A DNA stretch of 64,000 nt from Anthopleura xanthogrammica (Eukaryota; Cnidaria; Anthozoa; Actiniaria; Actiniidae): the NCBI GenBank assembly GCA_964019055.1, contig OZ025215.1, positions 6,551,770-6,615,769 on the forward strand, given 5' to 3'. Of the stretch, positions 47,681 to 60,752 are shown piece by piece. The translations under genes and the position numbers were made by a program. Position 1 is the first letter of the stretch. Each line of letters opens with the position of its first letter. The notes under the pieces are model-generated. The model saw only the letters and a list, made by a program, of their open reading frames with translations. It made no database searches and was not told the origin of the DNA.

Positions 47681-50489
47681 ATGGCGGACAAAAAAGAGGA
47701 CAGGAATACTGCTTTAAAACAGAAAGAAATCAAAGAAAAAACAAAGCTGATCCTTGAATGTTCCTCCAATGCAAATCTGTTAGTCGACTTGATAGAATCT
47801 GCGGATACAGATGACGAAGATATTATTCTTACTTTTATAAAATCGGTGCACAAAGTTTTCTTGGCTTTCCTGAACGACCGAAGACTCATGCATGGCAAAA
47901 AGTCTTCGTCTCGTCAAGCCAGCGAAGAAAATAAGGAAACGTCAGGTGAAAAGGAAACTGAAGATCCCGAGGATGTGTTTAATTCATGGCTGTACGAGAA
48001 GTACCTCGCAACTCAAAGAAAACTATTGAGTTTTCTTCATCATGATTCAGTAATTGTCACAGAACTTTCCCTTTGTAGTCTAATGAAGTTCTTAGTTGCG
48101 GAATACAAAGGGAGGGCTCATGACAAGTCGGTTTTTTTCCCTGTGGTATTATTTGGAAAAATATTCGAAGAGCTGGTCCGTGGTGACTACAATATGAATT
48201 CTTTAATTGTTAGATTCAGTGAGTATTTGGAATATGATGATATAAGATTTCATCTTTTGAAAAACATTAGAAAGGCACTTGAAAATGAAGAAAGTTTTCA
48301 GAGGAATGGGAAATCCTTCAAGGGGAATATCCATGCATTGTTGAGTCAAGTGAAGATTCCAAGTGATAACGATGAAATAAATAACTTGCTGGTGTTAGAA
48401 GACAGTCTTCAGGAACCAGAAGGAAAAGATAGCAAGCCTGAAGTATTTCTCGTAAAAGCACACAAGAAGCTCTTCAGTAAAGCATGGCTTTTATTTCTAA
48501 GTAAACCTCTGTCTGCGGAAATCCACAAGAAAGTCCTTCTAAATCTTCACACCAATGTGATTCCCAATATGGATGACCCCAAGATGTTGATGGATTTCCT
48601 TACAGATTCATACAACTTAGGTGGAGCTACTAGCCTGCTAGCACTCAATGGGCTTTTCATATTGATTCATCAATACAATCTCGATTATCCTGATTTTTAC
48701 AAGAAGTTGTATGCCTTACTTGAGCCAGACATTTTTCACATCAAATATCAGTCCAGATTCTTCCATCTTTTGGATCTGTTTCTGTCATCTACACATTTAC
48801 CAGCTTACTTAATTGCTGCTTTTGCCAAGAAGTTGTCAACTCTTGCTTTATCTGCTCCTCCTCAAGGTGCAATCTTGGCTGTGGTGTTTATTGGTAATCT
48901 TTTGAAAAGACATCGAAGCTGTCAAGTTTTGATTCACAGGAAAGAGGTGAGTCTCATTCATTACTGTAGGTGGAAAAACTGTTGATAATCATTAGACTTG
49001 CAAATGCAAGACAATTTTACAACAGATTTTCCACCTCCTCTTTTTAAAAGATGCAATACAGGGTTAGAATTTCAATTTTTTAATGACAAGATAAACTTAT
49101 CTTGTACATTGAGCAGCTACAAAATAAATAGATTGAATGTGTAAATACTAGATTTATTATTAGGCTTGCCATTTGTTTTATAACTTGTGCTTAGACTATG
49201 GTCAAATATTGAACTTCACTTGAGCTACACATTGAAAACAATGAACAATAAGGCAGTCTTCTTTTATGTCATTAGATAAGGCTCATGTGAAGTTCGACGT
49301 TTGACCTTAGTCTTAGATTTTTGATAGTATCAATAGTATTAAATTTTTTATAATTAGGGCCTAATTGAGATTCTGTTAGCATGTTATCTGGCAAAAAGAA
49401 AAGTTATCAAAGCTGACAGAAATTAAGAGTGTGCTTTATGATTGCAAATTGCTTATAACGTGGTGCGGATCTGCATAATGCATTGTTCTTTACAACTTCT
49501 CAGACTATATTGTTTGTTAAGCAAGTTGCAGAGAAAAAAAATGCTTGTAAAACCAATGACTTGTAATGACAAAAACCAAAAGACCTATCATTAGCCTTTC
49601 CAGAATTGCAGATCGTGTTGCATCATGGGGCTGTTTTAGGGGATGCTTAAATATATAGCATCTTTTTGGCTTGCTGATAATGAAAAGTTTCTTGATGCAT
49701 AAAATGTTAACTGGCTGATGAAGTGTCCCTCAAAACAGCCCCATAATGCAATGCATTTCTACAACTCTGGAAAGGTTAATAGTAATAACACTCATGCTTA
49801 CATTTCCTACTGACATTGCTATATTGGCTATTGAAATAAGGAAATATTTTCTTTTAATGGTTGGCAGATTTGAATGAGAAAAGATACCTTATGTCAATGT
49901 GTGTCAGCTTTGAATATCACAATTGGTTTGAGTGTAATGTTGTTTCTATTTTAGACCATGTAGCACATCTTAAGAAATAAGGTTTTTATTGAGTTTTATT
50001 CACCTTATTGATATGATATTAAAGGGAATTAAAGAAAGGGAATGACACATGGTATGAAATGAAAAAATTATGCTATTACAAGTTTCTTATTTGTTGATTA
50101 ATGGCTACTCTAATTTCTTTTAAACAATGCAGGTATCCAAACTTCTGCTTGGTGGTGATGCTGAAGAGAATAATGTCCCTTCCGTGGAGAGTGATCCATA
50201 TGATCCTAAGGAACCTGATCCAGCCAAGTGTAATGCCATTCAAAGCTCATTATGGGAGTTAAAGACCCTTCAACACCACTTCTATCCTAAATTACAATCA
50301 TTCATAGAGTTTTTTGAGAAGCCACTTGGAAAGGAAGACATTGACATATCAAAGTATTTTGATTCCAGTTATGACGACCTTTTTGCGAAGCAGTGCATTA
50401 AGGTAACTGATAATAATGCTGTTTTGGAATATGAACAGCCCAAAGGAATTTTAGGCAAGAACTTTGATGGATTCTGGTGTGTGGAGTAA
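47681..50489 (+). CDS. NOC4L: Nucleolar complex protein 4 homolog (CBF/Mak21 family), two exons
   Basis: Exons 47681-48946 and 50133-50489 join in phase 0 (HRKE|gtgagt ... cag|VSKLLL) to 540 residues, close to the size of animal NOC4L (about 516 in human). The start MADKKEDRN has a good context (aagATGG); an in-frame ATG at 47588 would add 31 atypical residues. The CBF/Mak21 core is clear: HKKLFSKAWLLFLSKPLS, HTNVIPNMDDPKMLMDFLTD, GGATSLLALNGLFILI, YPDFYKKLYALLEP, KYQSRFFHLLDLFLSSTHLP, FAKKLSTLALSAPP, AVVFIGNLLKRH, then the exon-2 motif DPYDPKEPDP and SSLWELKTLQHHFYP. NOC4 pairs with Nop14 in the nucleolus for 40S subunit maturation and export (known for the family). The 1.19 kb intron carries two palindromes. 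No AATAAA is obvious just after the stop. Confidence 0.95.
49193..49318. mobile_element. Palindrome in NOC4L intron
   Basis: actatggtcaaatattgaac and gttcgacgtttgaccttagt form the ends; arms cttcacttgagc / gctcatgtgaag pair. Confidence 0.7.
49590..49785. mobile_element. Second palindrome in NOC4L intron
   Basis: Ends ttagcctttccagaattgca / tctacaactctggaaaggtt and arms tgttgcatcatggggctgtt / aacagccccataatgcaatg pair. Confidence 0.75.
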
Positions 50490-51030
50490 GGGACATACTG
50501 TATCATACATACCTGCATCATTAGATTATAGTAGTTGAAATCTATGTGTATACTGTAGGTTATAAGCTTAGGATGAATGATAGCAAGTGGTTTACTGCCA
50601 ATATATGTTCCTGAAAATCATGATTGTAACTGTACATGTATAGACTATTCTTAATTTTTCAATACTGTTCTAGTTATTACTAGCATTGCCACAATTAGTC
50701 AACCACACATATTTTTATGAGATTGCAAGTGCTCAAATTAGTTTTGAAAGTGTCAGCAGCAGCACAAGAGGTCAGTTTTCTGACCAAATTTCAGATTGTT
50801 AAGTAATTTTTGAATTGAGGACTTGCTGTTTGTAGTTAAATTGGGTGTATTTCTAACCTGACCCTCAGTTTTAAAGAAAATACAGTAAGTGTCATTGGCA
50901 CTTTATATAACTCTTTTCCCTTAAAAATATTTGTGAATATCCTTTCCATCTATGTTGTTGGAAAGGGAGTTTGAAAAAATGAAATGTGATGGCCCAATAT
51001 TAGCTGTTTATTGCTATCTTATGCAGTATA

Positions 51031-51259
51031 TTTAAAGTGCACCTAACCACTGATACAATACTTTCAGTATTGATTCTACATGAAGTGAATATTTGAATGG
51101 TGAAATATTTCTTCATTTGAATGTTGCATCTTTAAGTTATAAAGGTTTATACTTCCAATGTGTTAATGACTGTGACGCAACACTTAAATCAAGAAATATT
51201 TCACCATTCAAATATTCACTTCATGTAAAACAAAAATCAGGGGTTAGGTGCACTTTAAA
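51031..51259. mobile_element. Palindromic MITE, family L, downstream of NOC4L
   Basis: Ends tttaaagtgcacctaaccac / ggggttaggtgcactttaaa, arms acatgaagtgaatatttgaa / ttcaaatattcacttcatgt pair. One arm recurs at 6184. It starts 542 bases after the NOC4L stop and could be in its 3' UTR. Confidence 0.85.
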
Positions 51260-53097
51260 GCTGTATAACAAAGGGCGTAGCCAGGGAAAGGGTCCAGGGG
51301 TTTTGGACCTCTCTTGAACTTTATATCTGAATTCTGGCATACTTAAAATGGGAGGACTCGGGAGGGAAAACAAATTTAAAATTTTTCTTTTCAGAAAACC
51401 ACTGCCCCCTCCCCCCGCTCCCTCAAGGCATAAAAATGCTCGGACATGCATTCGAACATAACTGGTTAACCAGAGGTAAAGTTGGGCCGCACACAGGCTA
51501 TATTTTTGGAGTACTTTTGTACTATTTGTAATGTGTTAATTGTAAAAATTTAGTATCGTATATCGATGTGAACACTGTAGTTAGATTAAAAAAAATTCAG
51601 TGAAAGCTGTTTTCATAATAATCCTTAGAACAAATCATTTTAGCCAAAAATATTTTTACTTCTTAATCTTTCTGCATACATGTCATGTTTTTGTCTGACG
51701 AAATCATGCTATTAAAAGTTATACTTTCAAGTGGTCGCTTTAGAGTTACTTGACATAATCTTGCAGTTGAGGTCACTGACTTCATCTTCTTAGATCCAAG
51801 GGATTTATCCTGATAACAGAAATAGAACGAATATTTTTTACATCTTTCAGTTGGTCTTAAGCTTGAATTATCTGATAAAAGCTCTTAAGTGAGGCATTGT
51901 GTTCCCCTGTATTTTATTGGGTGCTAACTGTTAATGTTATTAAAGAAATTAGAGCACAAAACGCACGAGTGGATGGATGAGGTTTCTTCGTGTTTTTGAT
52001 GACGGACGATTTTATGCGTTCAAAAGTACAATTAATTTTGTTGTCAGATCGGATTATGTGTTTTTGTTTTCTAAGATTAAGAAATTTCTTCATTATGTGT
52101 GAAAATCTTGCATGCGCGCAAAAAAGGATTATCTTGGGGAAAAAATCACGATTGGCGTGCAGATGTTCAGGATGCAAATTAACTGCTTGCAAAAATAGTG
52201 TCACGGATAAAACACAATAAGCGTGGGAGTTTTATTTCTATTCACTATTTTGGTCGCTCAGTAAGGTGGTCGCTTTAAGGAGTTCGAATTTAGATTTCTT
52301 ATTAGTTATTATTAAATTTTACAGCGGATGTCTCGCAAAATGTTGTTGTTACTTGGAAACTGATTTTTTTCTTAGGCTAATTACTGGCGTCTTTAGAGGG
52401 AGTACGTCCTTATGTACGGAATTGTGTTAAGAGCCGAAACATTTACTGGGGGAATCTGGATCCTGTGCATGACTCATTTGTCATCAAACTAAAAAGATAA
52501 ATCATATTTACTGTCGACACATTACGTAAATAATAAGATGATAAATGCATCGATGATGTGAGAGTTATTGACCAACAGGGTTAAATATCTTCACATCGTG
52601 ATAATTAATCAGTCAAGATAATTCTTTTCATTCTGTATACTCGCTGGGAAAGTTTTTGATTTTGGAACTTAATTTATTCTATTATCAATAACATCAATCG
52701 TTATCATTTGTTAAATTGTTAGAATAAATACTTTTAATTCTGCTCCACAAGTCCCTTCGCCTCATTAAAGCCTAGACGAGAGGCGAAGTAATATTTTATT
52801 GGAGGATATAAAAACAAGAGCCATTATACAGCTTATCTTTTGGCTTTCACAGAGATTAAAGATATTTTCAAGAAACAAATGGTTCTGTGCATGTTTTTTC
52901 CACAACTCCGGATCTTTTTTAAGAGATTGATGAGGTGAATCACTCGAGTGTTTCCTACGAGACAAAAGAAATGACCTAGAATTGTTCTAGTAACCTCTGC
53001 ATAGACGTTTCATCAAAAGAAATGACATTCTTATCATTTTCGACGTATTCTACGCTATTCGAAGGCAGTGAACCTTGCGTAGCTTATCAAGCTATTA

Positions 53098-53128
53098 ACC
53101 AATCACAGTGGGCTATCTATTTTATATT
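53098..53128 (+). promoter_or_regulatory. CCAAT and TATA-like promoter of the myristoylated orphan gene
   Basis: A CCAAT motif (aaccaatcacagtggg) lies at about 53097-53112, followed by an A/T-rich TATA-like stretch (ctattttatattcc) near 53117-53130, about 220 bases before the start codon at 53349. The arrangement suits a core promoter but was recognised by eye only. Confidence 0.35.
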
Positions 53129-53348
53129 CCGTAATCACTCAGTGTCGTGTCACGGTCGTTTTCCGACAAAATAGCCGATTGCGTGGGAAATGAGGTAAAA
53201 TGCATTGACTACTAAATTGACATACTTTAAAGTCGTCATAATATAGCACATACGATAAGTAATCACATACAGGAGATATCTTGAGTCAACGAAGAAACTG
53301 AACAGTCTGCTCGGAGAGATATAGTTGCTGCTGTTCGAAACAGCTACC

Positions 53349-53840
53349 ATGGGAAACTCCAGATCAGCAAGTTTTGAAGTAGATCACCCACCAGGCGAAA
53401 TAACTCCAACGAGAAATTCAAGCCGAAAAGAATTTTCCTTTAATGGCGAAAATGACAATGGCCATTCCAAGCCATACATTACTACAGGACCTCGTAGTAC
53501 GTATGGGGATGTATACGCTGAAAGTTCAGTGAGTGGGTACTCTAGTAAGGAGTCGGAGACCATTTCTACACTTTCATCATCCTCTACAGCTGAGAATATT
53601 CCTTCATTTGCTGATCGCTATAAAACAGCTCCATCGAGATTATCCATAGCCATTGATGACGAGGGTGGCCTCAAAACAGGCACTCGAAAAACAAGAAGTA
53701 TGAATCAAAATACAAGTCCCGAATCATTTTTTGATGCAATATTTGCAACCATTGAGCAAGAGGCTGGGAAGACTTCCCCAATCCCACCAAGACGAAAAGA
53801 ACAGATGGCTAAGAAAAAATGGTCTGCTATGTTTAGTTAG
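53349..53840 (+). CDS. Small serine-rich protein with predicted N-myristoylation signal (single exon)
   Basis: An intronless 163-codon frame starts in a near-ideal context (accATGG). The N terminus MGNSRSASF fits the N-myristoylation rule (Gly2, Ser6, basic residue 5), so membrane anchoring is predicted. The rest is low in hydrophobics and rich in Ser, Thr, Lys and Arg (SSVSGYSSKESETISTLSSS), with a more conserved-looking C terminus (PESFFDAIFATIEQEAG, then PIPPRRKEQMAKKKWSAMF). PIPPRR could be an SH3-binding proline motif. The protein looks disordered and signalling-related. I do not recognise a family. The reading frame, Kozak context and upstream CCAAT/TATA-like elements support a real gene. 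AATAAA occurs at 54674. A retrogene or cnidarian-restricted gene is possible. Confidence 0.72.
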   Translation: MGNSRSASFEVDHPPGEITPTRNSSRKEFSFNGENDNGHSKPYITTGPRSTYGDVYAESSVSGYSSKESETISTLSSSSTAENIPSFADRYKTAPSRLSIAIDDEGGLKTGTRKTRSMNQNTSPESFFDAIFATIEQEAGKTSPIPPRRKEQMAKKKWSAMFS

Positions 53841-55300
53841 ACCTTACAGCTGGGATTGAACCCTGCAGTAGAAAAACATAACATGTACAATTGATGCTTG
53901 TACGTACATCAATGTACACTGAGAAGTAACGTCTTCTAGCAAATGCCCCACGACTTACTTTGCTGAACTTCTCTAGCACGAAAAAATTTAATATAAGACT
54001 TGATCATAATCATTTTAGATTGTCACCAAACAAAAGCTATTTCTTCAGGTTGGAGGATATATGGGACAGTGATTGTATTCAAGAGAAAACAGAAACATTT
54101 GCTCATAAATGTACAAATGTGCACCAGAACTATTCATTGAACATGCACATGGACTGACGTGCGCTATACTTAGATACTTGCCAATAATGCAAAGAATGCG
54201 TAGTGGCAATTTTACAGACGAAACAAGGAAAAGGATTTTATCTGGAAAGGAAATTGAAATATTTAAAACATTAACTTTGGTTGAAAATACCGATAGCTAT
54301 ACAATCATTTTTTTTTTACGCAATAATATTAAAAAATATAATGATTTATATAGATAATAGTCATTAATATTATTACGTAGAAATTAATATGTAAAAATTT
54401 GGTTCATTATATATATATGCTTTATTACCCCGTAAGGATCCACACTTACGACGATTAAAATTATTGCCAGTCGCTATCGTATTGATAGATATAACCAAAA
54501 CAGTAATCATATTGGTTGGTTTTACAGCCTATTAATTAAAGATATTTTACAATCATTCAGGTTAGTTTATATTTATTTATTTGATATCTAAGCGAGGGAC
54601 GAATATGTGCCCACCCCTGACTAAACAGCTCAAGTAATACATTTTATAAATATTATATCGACACTAAATAGTGAATAAAAATTATCGTTTATTTATATAC
54701 AGTCTTCTCATTTTTATATGGTTCTAAATCCTATGAATTCCTTAAACCCAAAGTCTATGACAGGGTCGCATTTCTAGCGGTTAACCCATTTTCCGGCCGT
54801 ATGTTAAAAGTGTGACTGGTATTTTTGCCATAACTATTATGACTGTATACCGTGTCGCTAAACCACCCATACAAAGTAAATCAGACTTTTTTTCTCTTTG
54901 CGTACTTTAGCTCTTTCCGTGTACTTATTTTTTGTACTTACTCATTAATTAATTCCCCACTAATTGGACACAGAAATGTCCAGCGTTCATGTTGTTTACA
55001 AGCGTTCCACTAAAACACTAACAGTTCCATGCATAGCCAACGGCTATAGATTTAAACAGCATAATAATAAGCACTGATTTCTGTGTTGTTTGCTCTTCTG
55101 AAATCTTGCATGTGAAGCCACATCATTAATAATCAAAATTTATTTATTGAAGTGACAATCAATCAAAATGTAGTGCTGACAAGTACTAAAGAGGCAAAAT
55201 GATCAGTGAAATTTATCAATTATATTAATTATCTTTATTGATTAATCCATTATTTGCCGGTTATTGGATATTGGGCTTATTATGAACGCTGCCCAGCAAT
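53841..55300. other. 3' flank of the orphan gene; no further gene seen
   Basis: AT-rich. Short frames at 53960-54357 lack splice borders and look like 3' UTR or intergenic DNA. AATAAA at 54674. Confidence 0.5.
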
Positions 55301-55723
55301 ACAGTGGCGGATCCAAAAAAAAAGGGGGGGTGCAAAATATATGGCCGCTACGCAGAGAAAGCTGGGTTCCAAAGAAAAAGAGGGGGGGGGGGGGGGGGTT
55401 CCAATAGGCAGTGTGCGTCGAAGCTCACAAAGAACTCTGGGAAAGTGAGTCCTGTAAAAATGGAACTACTATTAGAAAAAATTCTCTCTTATTTTCGTCT
55501 GTTGAAATACTTTTATTTCCACAGAAAATGTCGAATGAAAAACTGTTATATAAATTTATAAAAAGCGCAAGGACTCACTTTCCCACCATGCATTGTGCTG
55601 CAATTTCGAACTCATGCACATTGACTTTTTCATTCTACTGAGTGTAAAGAACATTATTGGCTTCACAAGATCTCACAAAGGGAGTTTCAATGGAGCCCTC
55701 GGAACTACCCCTGGATCCGCCAA
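55301..55723. mobile_element. MITE with ends cagtggcggatcca / tggatccgccaatg, family M
   Basis: Inverted ends and inner arms (tctgggaaagtgagtcctg / aggactcactttccca) frame about 420 bases with a G-rich run. Related ends occur near 56727 (ggggcggatttagggg), 60483 and 61605. Confidence 0.75.
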
Positions 55724-55879
55724 TGCTATCAAGTATTAGGGACGGTGGATAAGCAGCTAGATCAACACTAACCCAATGATATTGATCCCTATCTATAAGA
55801 AACGATCCACAATAAGATAGACATTGAGGAACCGTTCGCTAGTTATCTGAGAGGATGGGTGAAGGAATCAATAAAGATT

Positions 55880-55970
55880 TGGATAAGCATTTTATAAGAA
55901 AGATAAAAGTTTTGAACGTTTCGATGACATCCTGTCATCATTTTCAACAACATTTTTATTATAATAGCGT
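55880..55970 (+). repeat. Possible retroelement tail (cgtttcgatgacatcctgtc)
   Basis: ttgaacgtttcgatgacatc plus ctgtcatcattttcaac is a phrase of the kind found at ends of Penelope/LINE-like elements; 59890-59925 (ccgaaacgtcacgttat) is similar. Recognition by style only. Confidence 0.3.
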
Positions 55971-56823
55971 GAATTTATGTTAACAAAAGTAACAAATTTG
56001 CATAATTAAACAAATAGCTTGGCTTTGACAGAGTCTGATTGGACGTTTAGGGTTGGTTTCAATTCCTTTTCAGTTCCAATGGGTGAAGGAACCTGGAATA
56101 TTTAAATTTGTCATTCATTTTTAGAAGGCCCAAATTGTCGGCCTCAGTGTAAACTTATCATTCTCCGCGATTATTTCTTTCCAAATTGAGAAAGGGCCAA
56201 AGAAGTTTCAGCTCTTTAGATAAAGGGGAATCAAAAAAATATAAGTTTCCATATATCTCACCCATCCCTCTATATTCTCTCCTTTCCCTATAAGCAAAAG
56301 CGGAACCTATTGATCACTGTAGGGGGTATATTAAATTAAAGTTCTGACACGCAAGATTAATTTCCTAATGTTTCGACCTGCTACAAGTTTAGCTTTTCGT
56401 TTATATTAATCTTCAAGAGTGTGTCAAATTAACGACATATTGTTCATGATCAGGGAAGGCTTGTGCCGTGTGTTAGTGCGTGCGTCGGCCGTAGTTTGAA
56501 GCCGGTATGCGCAATTGTGCGATGAGTCATAGCGATGTGCGCAAGGATATCAGTCTCTTATCAGTTTTATGGATATGACACATTTGAGCATTTGTGATCA
56601 TACGTAATATTCTAAGTTTTGCTTTAAAATTTCAACGGTTTTAAAGATTTCGCATTCATTGAGAGAAGGTGGCACAGGTTGTTTAGTGACATGTAATTCG
56701 GTAAGGTGGATTAAGGGTTGCGCTCAGGGGCGGATTTAGGGGTGGGCCGATTTTCGACTAAGGACTATATGACCAGATTTTTTAACATTATCAAACTAGT
56801 TGGCGCACAGCAAGTTTTTTGAT

Positions 56824-57100
56824 AAAAATAAAAAAAGATTGAAGGGGCGAACGGCGATTTGCAATATTGGTGATTGGTGATTGGTGAGGTAAAATAACCA
56901 AGTAAAATGAGACCGTTTCAATTGAATATTCACAAAATGAACGAGCAATACTAGAGCCATACTACTCGGCATCTACGTTTTTCACTGAATGGTGCAGGCA
57001 TTGTTTAGGTATGAATATGAAGAAACTCTTATTGCTCACAGTTCCTTTTGGTCGTGCAATCGCCAATCGCCGTTCGCCCCTTCAACCTTTTTTTTTATTA
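56824..57100. mobile_element. Palindromic element, family N
   Basis: aaaaaaagattgaaggggcg, aacggcgattt and the mirror aatcgccgttcgccccttca, accttttttttt form the ends. Confidence 0.75.
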
Positions 57101-57109
57101 AGATAGCTG

Positions 57110-59640
57110 TATACATTCCTAATAAGTCGTTGAGGATTATTAGGTAACTCCAGGGTAACTCGTTGCAGCATCAGTTTTGACGAAATAATGTTGTCGTACG
57201 CGTGCATAAAGTGTGCACAACTTGCCGGTAAACTTTATTGTAATTATAGTAATTTACAGATGTAACAGAAATAAACAACCAATGTTTACAGAACGTTAGT
57301 AAAACTAGGAGCATAGCCGGGATTTTCGTCCTCCCTCCCCCCCCTCCCCTAACCATATGGAAGACACCCTGTCGAGTTTTTGCTAAAATAACCAAGCTTG
57401 GGTTTCAGATTGATATTACTACAGTTTTTTTATTTTCCCTTAGTTGAGTTTTGATCGATTTGGTCTTAGGAAACTGGACATTCCTAATAATAGATCAAAA
57501 CAAAACTAAGTGCATAGGCACAGATGTTATGAATAAATTCAGCTTTTTAGAAAAGCTATCACAGCTTTGACAGACGTCACAAATTGGATATCTTACTTGG
57601 CAATGCATAGACTCTTGCCAAGCAAGTTTTCACGACAAGCTACGAAAAATATATATTACTCCATTGAAGGATAACTGTTGAAGGCTCTTCTTGACCTTTA
57701 TATCGCAAAATCAAAAAATCCCTAGTAATATCCTTAAATAGCTTTTGTGAATATTCACAAAATAGATAGCCTTGTACAGACCAATACGGATTTCTATAAA
57801 TATTCAACTAGGATGACTATTAAAAACTCAGACCTGTCCTTTAAAATATGCTAATTAATAGACTTAATTTATGCATTGATAGACACGACTAATATCAACA
57901 AAAGGAACAATAGCTAATCTACCTGTAAAGTGTTCCAACAGCATACCTGTAACGCTAGCTAGATTCTCTCGAACCGCGATCACTTCACTACCTTCCAAAT
58001 CCTTAAAATGTGAGTAATAAGCAGTGAAATGAGCATAGAATATACTTTAATGTGAGAACCGTATTCCTACTGTATTATTCGTGCTTTAATTATTCAAAAC
58101 TTAGAAAAAGCTAGATAACTACTTATGCTATTTGCTATAGTTTGGGACTTTTCGCACTCCCCTAACGGATCACGATGATCTTAAAATTAATTTAAACCCA
58201 CTGCATATTATTTTACAAAGTCAAATCATGTGATATCACTTCTATGCTTTGCCTAAACGTGTCTGAAAAACCAATAAGTTTGTCTTACTTATTTCCGGGA
58301 ATGCATTTATTACAAATCTTTTCTCTTTGTGTTGTCAAGATGGACTCATTCTGGAAGCAATCGCATACTTCGTGACGTAACGACGAAAGCTCGCGTTCAA
58401 GCCAGAGGTGAAAACAACTTACATCTTTGAGCCAAGGCTACGATAAATAAAGGTGAGTTAAACTGTGTTATCTTGTATTAAGAGTATTAAGTCGCTTGTA
58501 CAAAAGAACTAGTTCTTTGGGCGTCGGGATTATAAGCTGTAGAAAAGTTAATCGACTATGAATGCGTTGCATTCAGAGGATCTGTAGACACGCCATCATT
58601 CTATTCTTACTGGCTTCAATATTATTCAAAATAATGAGCTAAACTTAGTTTACGGACGTCTGCAGAATTGTATTTAGCGCGATTGCTTCCATGTAGTATC
58701 GCTTACAAGTTACACTGGACTCCCGCTAAAGCAAGTCAACCATGAAATATTTGTCCTTGTACATAAACAATTTATTGCAAATAACACAGAATACTACTAA
58801 AGGTTTTAGCGTGTACACCATAATCCTTATCCATAATTTTACCTTAAAATTTTCGCTCTATTTTTTTTGCGAGGAATTTGAAATCATGTGATGTCCATTA
58901 TATTTGATTGTTTCAATTGGTCCAGATATCCTTTAAAAATTGTTATGACTGGTGTTATGAAAAGATAAATACGCTATATCATTCTTTCGAAAACGACATT
59001 ATTGCTCACTAACCAATAGCTAGTTTCGAAAAATAGATATAATATCTCGTTACGCAAAATAATATACTCACAAATAACTTAAGATAAATTAGAATATTAC
59101 TATTAATTTTGCATAAATACTAACAAGAATACATTACAAAGCTATCGATTACGAAGATTGGCTTTGAATACTGAATACTGGATAGAATTCGAATAACGCA
59201 TTACAAGATTGAAATTTCAGGTAAAAATAAAGAACAGTTATCATAAAAATTAGAAGGGAAGGTATTTAGTGTCTTCAGTATTTTTGAGAACCTATTTTTT
59301 TATACTAATTAGGTGTATAGTAATATGACTATTTCCACAACTATGAGTGCATGCATTTATAACATCCATTATCAGATTGTACCATTGCTATAAATAGAAA
59401 CTCACATGAGTCATCCTATGATTAACATGCTATGTCCTCATTTTTAATTGACATGGTTTGAAATTAGTCTAATTAACTATCCCAAGCCATATCTTTATGA
59501 TTTAACATGAACATTAACATGTGCCAAAAATTCAGTCTCACATGAAAAACAATAGAAATATAGAATCAGAAGTAAAATAGGTGTAGTTTTTATAAAAATG
59601 ATATACATTTGCTTCAGTGTAGAGTATTTCATTCTGAATC
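57110..59640. other. No convincing gene; possible 5' UTR exon at 58375-58452
   Basis: Mostly AT-rich. The cgtgacgtaacgacgaaagc stretch (58371) ends at a donor (aataaag|gtgagt, 58453) and could be a noncoding first exon of a gene running right, but no coding exon was found after it. Confidence 0.25.
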
Positions 59641-59659
59641 ATGAGCCAAAGTAATACAG

Positions 59660-60325
59660 TGTGCCTCTAAGGTGGACACCTTCAGGACCAGCTCTTAGTG
59701 TTCACCTTAGAGAAGGTCCGTCTTAGAGGGAGCTATGAAATTTGACACCACGAAATATTAATCTGGGACAAACATTTACTTTCTCAGAGCAATTAAAATA
59801 CAACTTATTATTTATTAAAATTAAAAATTTGTGTACTAATATTTTCGTATATAGACATTGACTTTATAATTTTTCACTTTATTGCTTGAGAATGGTGCAG
59901 GCTGAGCACCGAAACGTCACGTTATACTCTTTTTTATTTATAACTTTATGTTTTTCAAAATCGCTACTTATTATTTATTGTTCATAAAAATTGTATACAT
60001 TCGTATAACTGGTATTCTGACAAAAAAATCAGTAATTACTGTCTGTTTTTTTTTTGAGCGAGCCTTGCTTCTTGGAGGTGCTGGCTGATGCTCATAAAGC
60101 AACAAATTATCCTTGTTGTACAGTATGTTTTATTCAAAGTGTCCATTTTGAGGGGTATTTCCGACCTAATTTACACCAAAAAAGTGTCCGCTGTCTGCTT
60201 TAGAGAGGTGTCCCCTTGGAAGGAGCTTCATTACAGAGAATGTATGGCAATTCGGCCAGGACCAGGCAAAGATGTCTGCCTTAGTTAGGTGTTCGCCTTA
60301 CAGGGGTGTCTGCATTGAGCGAGTT
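59660..60325. repeat. Degenerate repeat of ggtgtccgccttagag words
   Basis: Recurring phrases (gtgcctctaaggtggacacc, ttcaccttagagaagg, gtgtccgctgtctgcttta, ggtgttcgccttacagg) at both ends of a 660 base block, typical of an invertebrate interspersed repeat. Confidence 0.55.
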
Positions 60326-60664
60326 CAATATATTTTTAAAGAAATTATTAAATTAATACCTTGCTCTTGGAGGTTAACAGTAACATATTCAAGGGGTAGA
60401 GAGCTGTTTATTCAGTTCTGCTGAATCATTTTACAATGATTTATTAAGCAAGTTCTACTTTTTATTATGGACTTGATTAGAAATCAGAGGCAGATCTAGG
60501 ATGAGAAAGAGAGGGGGTATCATTGATCATTAGGATTATCCAAAACAAATGCATCCTTCTTGGATACAATTGGGCTATATTTAACAAATATTTAATCAGT
60601 TCACTGTATAACCAAAAGGGATTCTAAAGTTTAATCATACTGGTTTGCATAAATAATGTCCTAA

Positions 60665-60752
60665 TTCCTTGTTTTTACGAGGGTAGCACTAAACAGCCAG
60701 TGGCTAACAAACCTGTGGCCCTCGTTCCATGATCAAATTGGAATTTAGATTT
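60665..60752 (-). mobile_element. tRNA-derived SINE, tail fragment, reverse orientation
   Basis: tgtttttacgagggtagcac and ggctaacaaacctgtggccc are the reverse complement of the SINE tail at 31300-31354. Confidence 0.78.
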
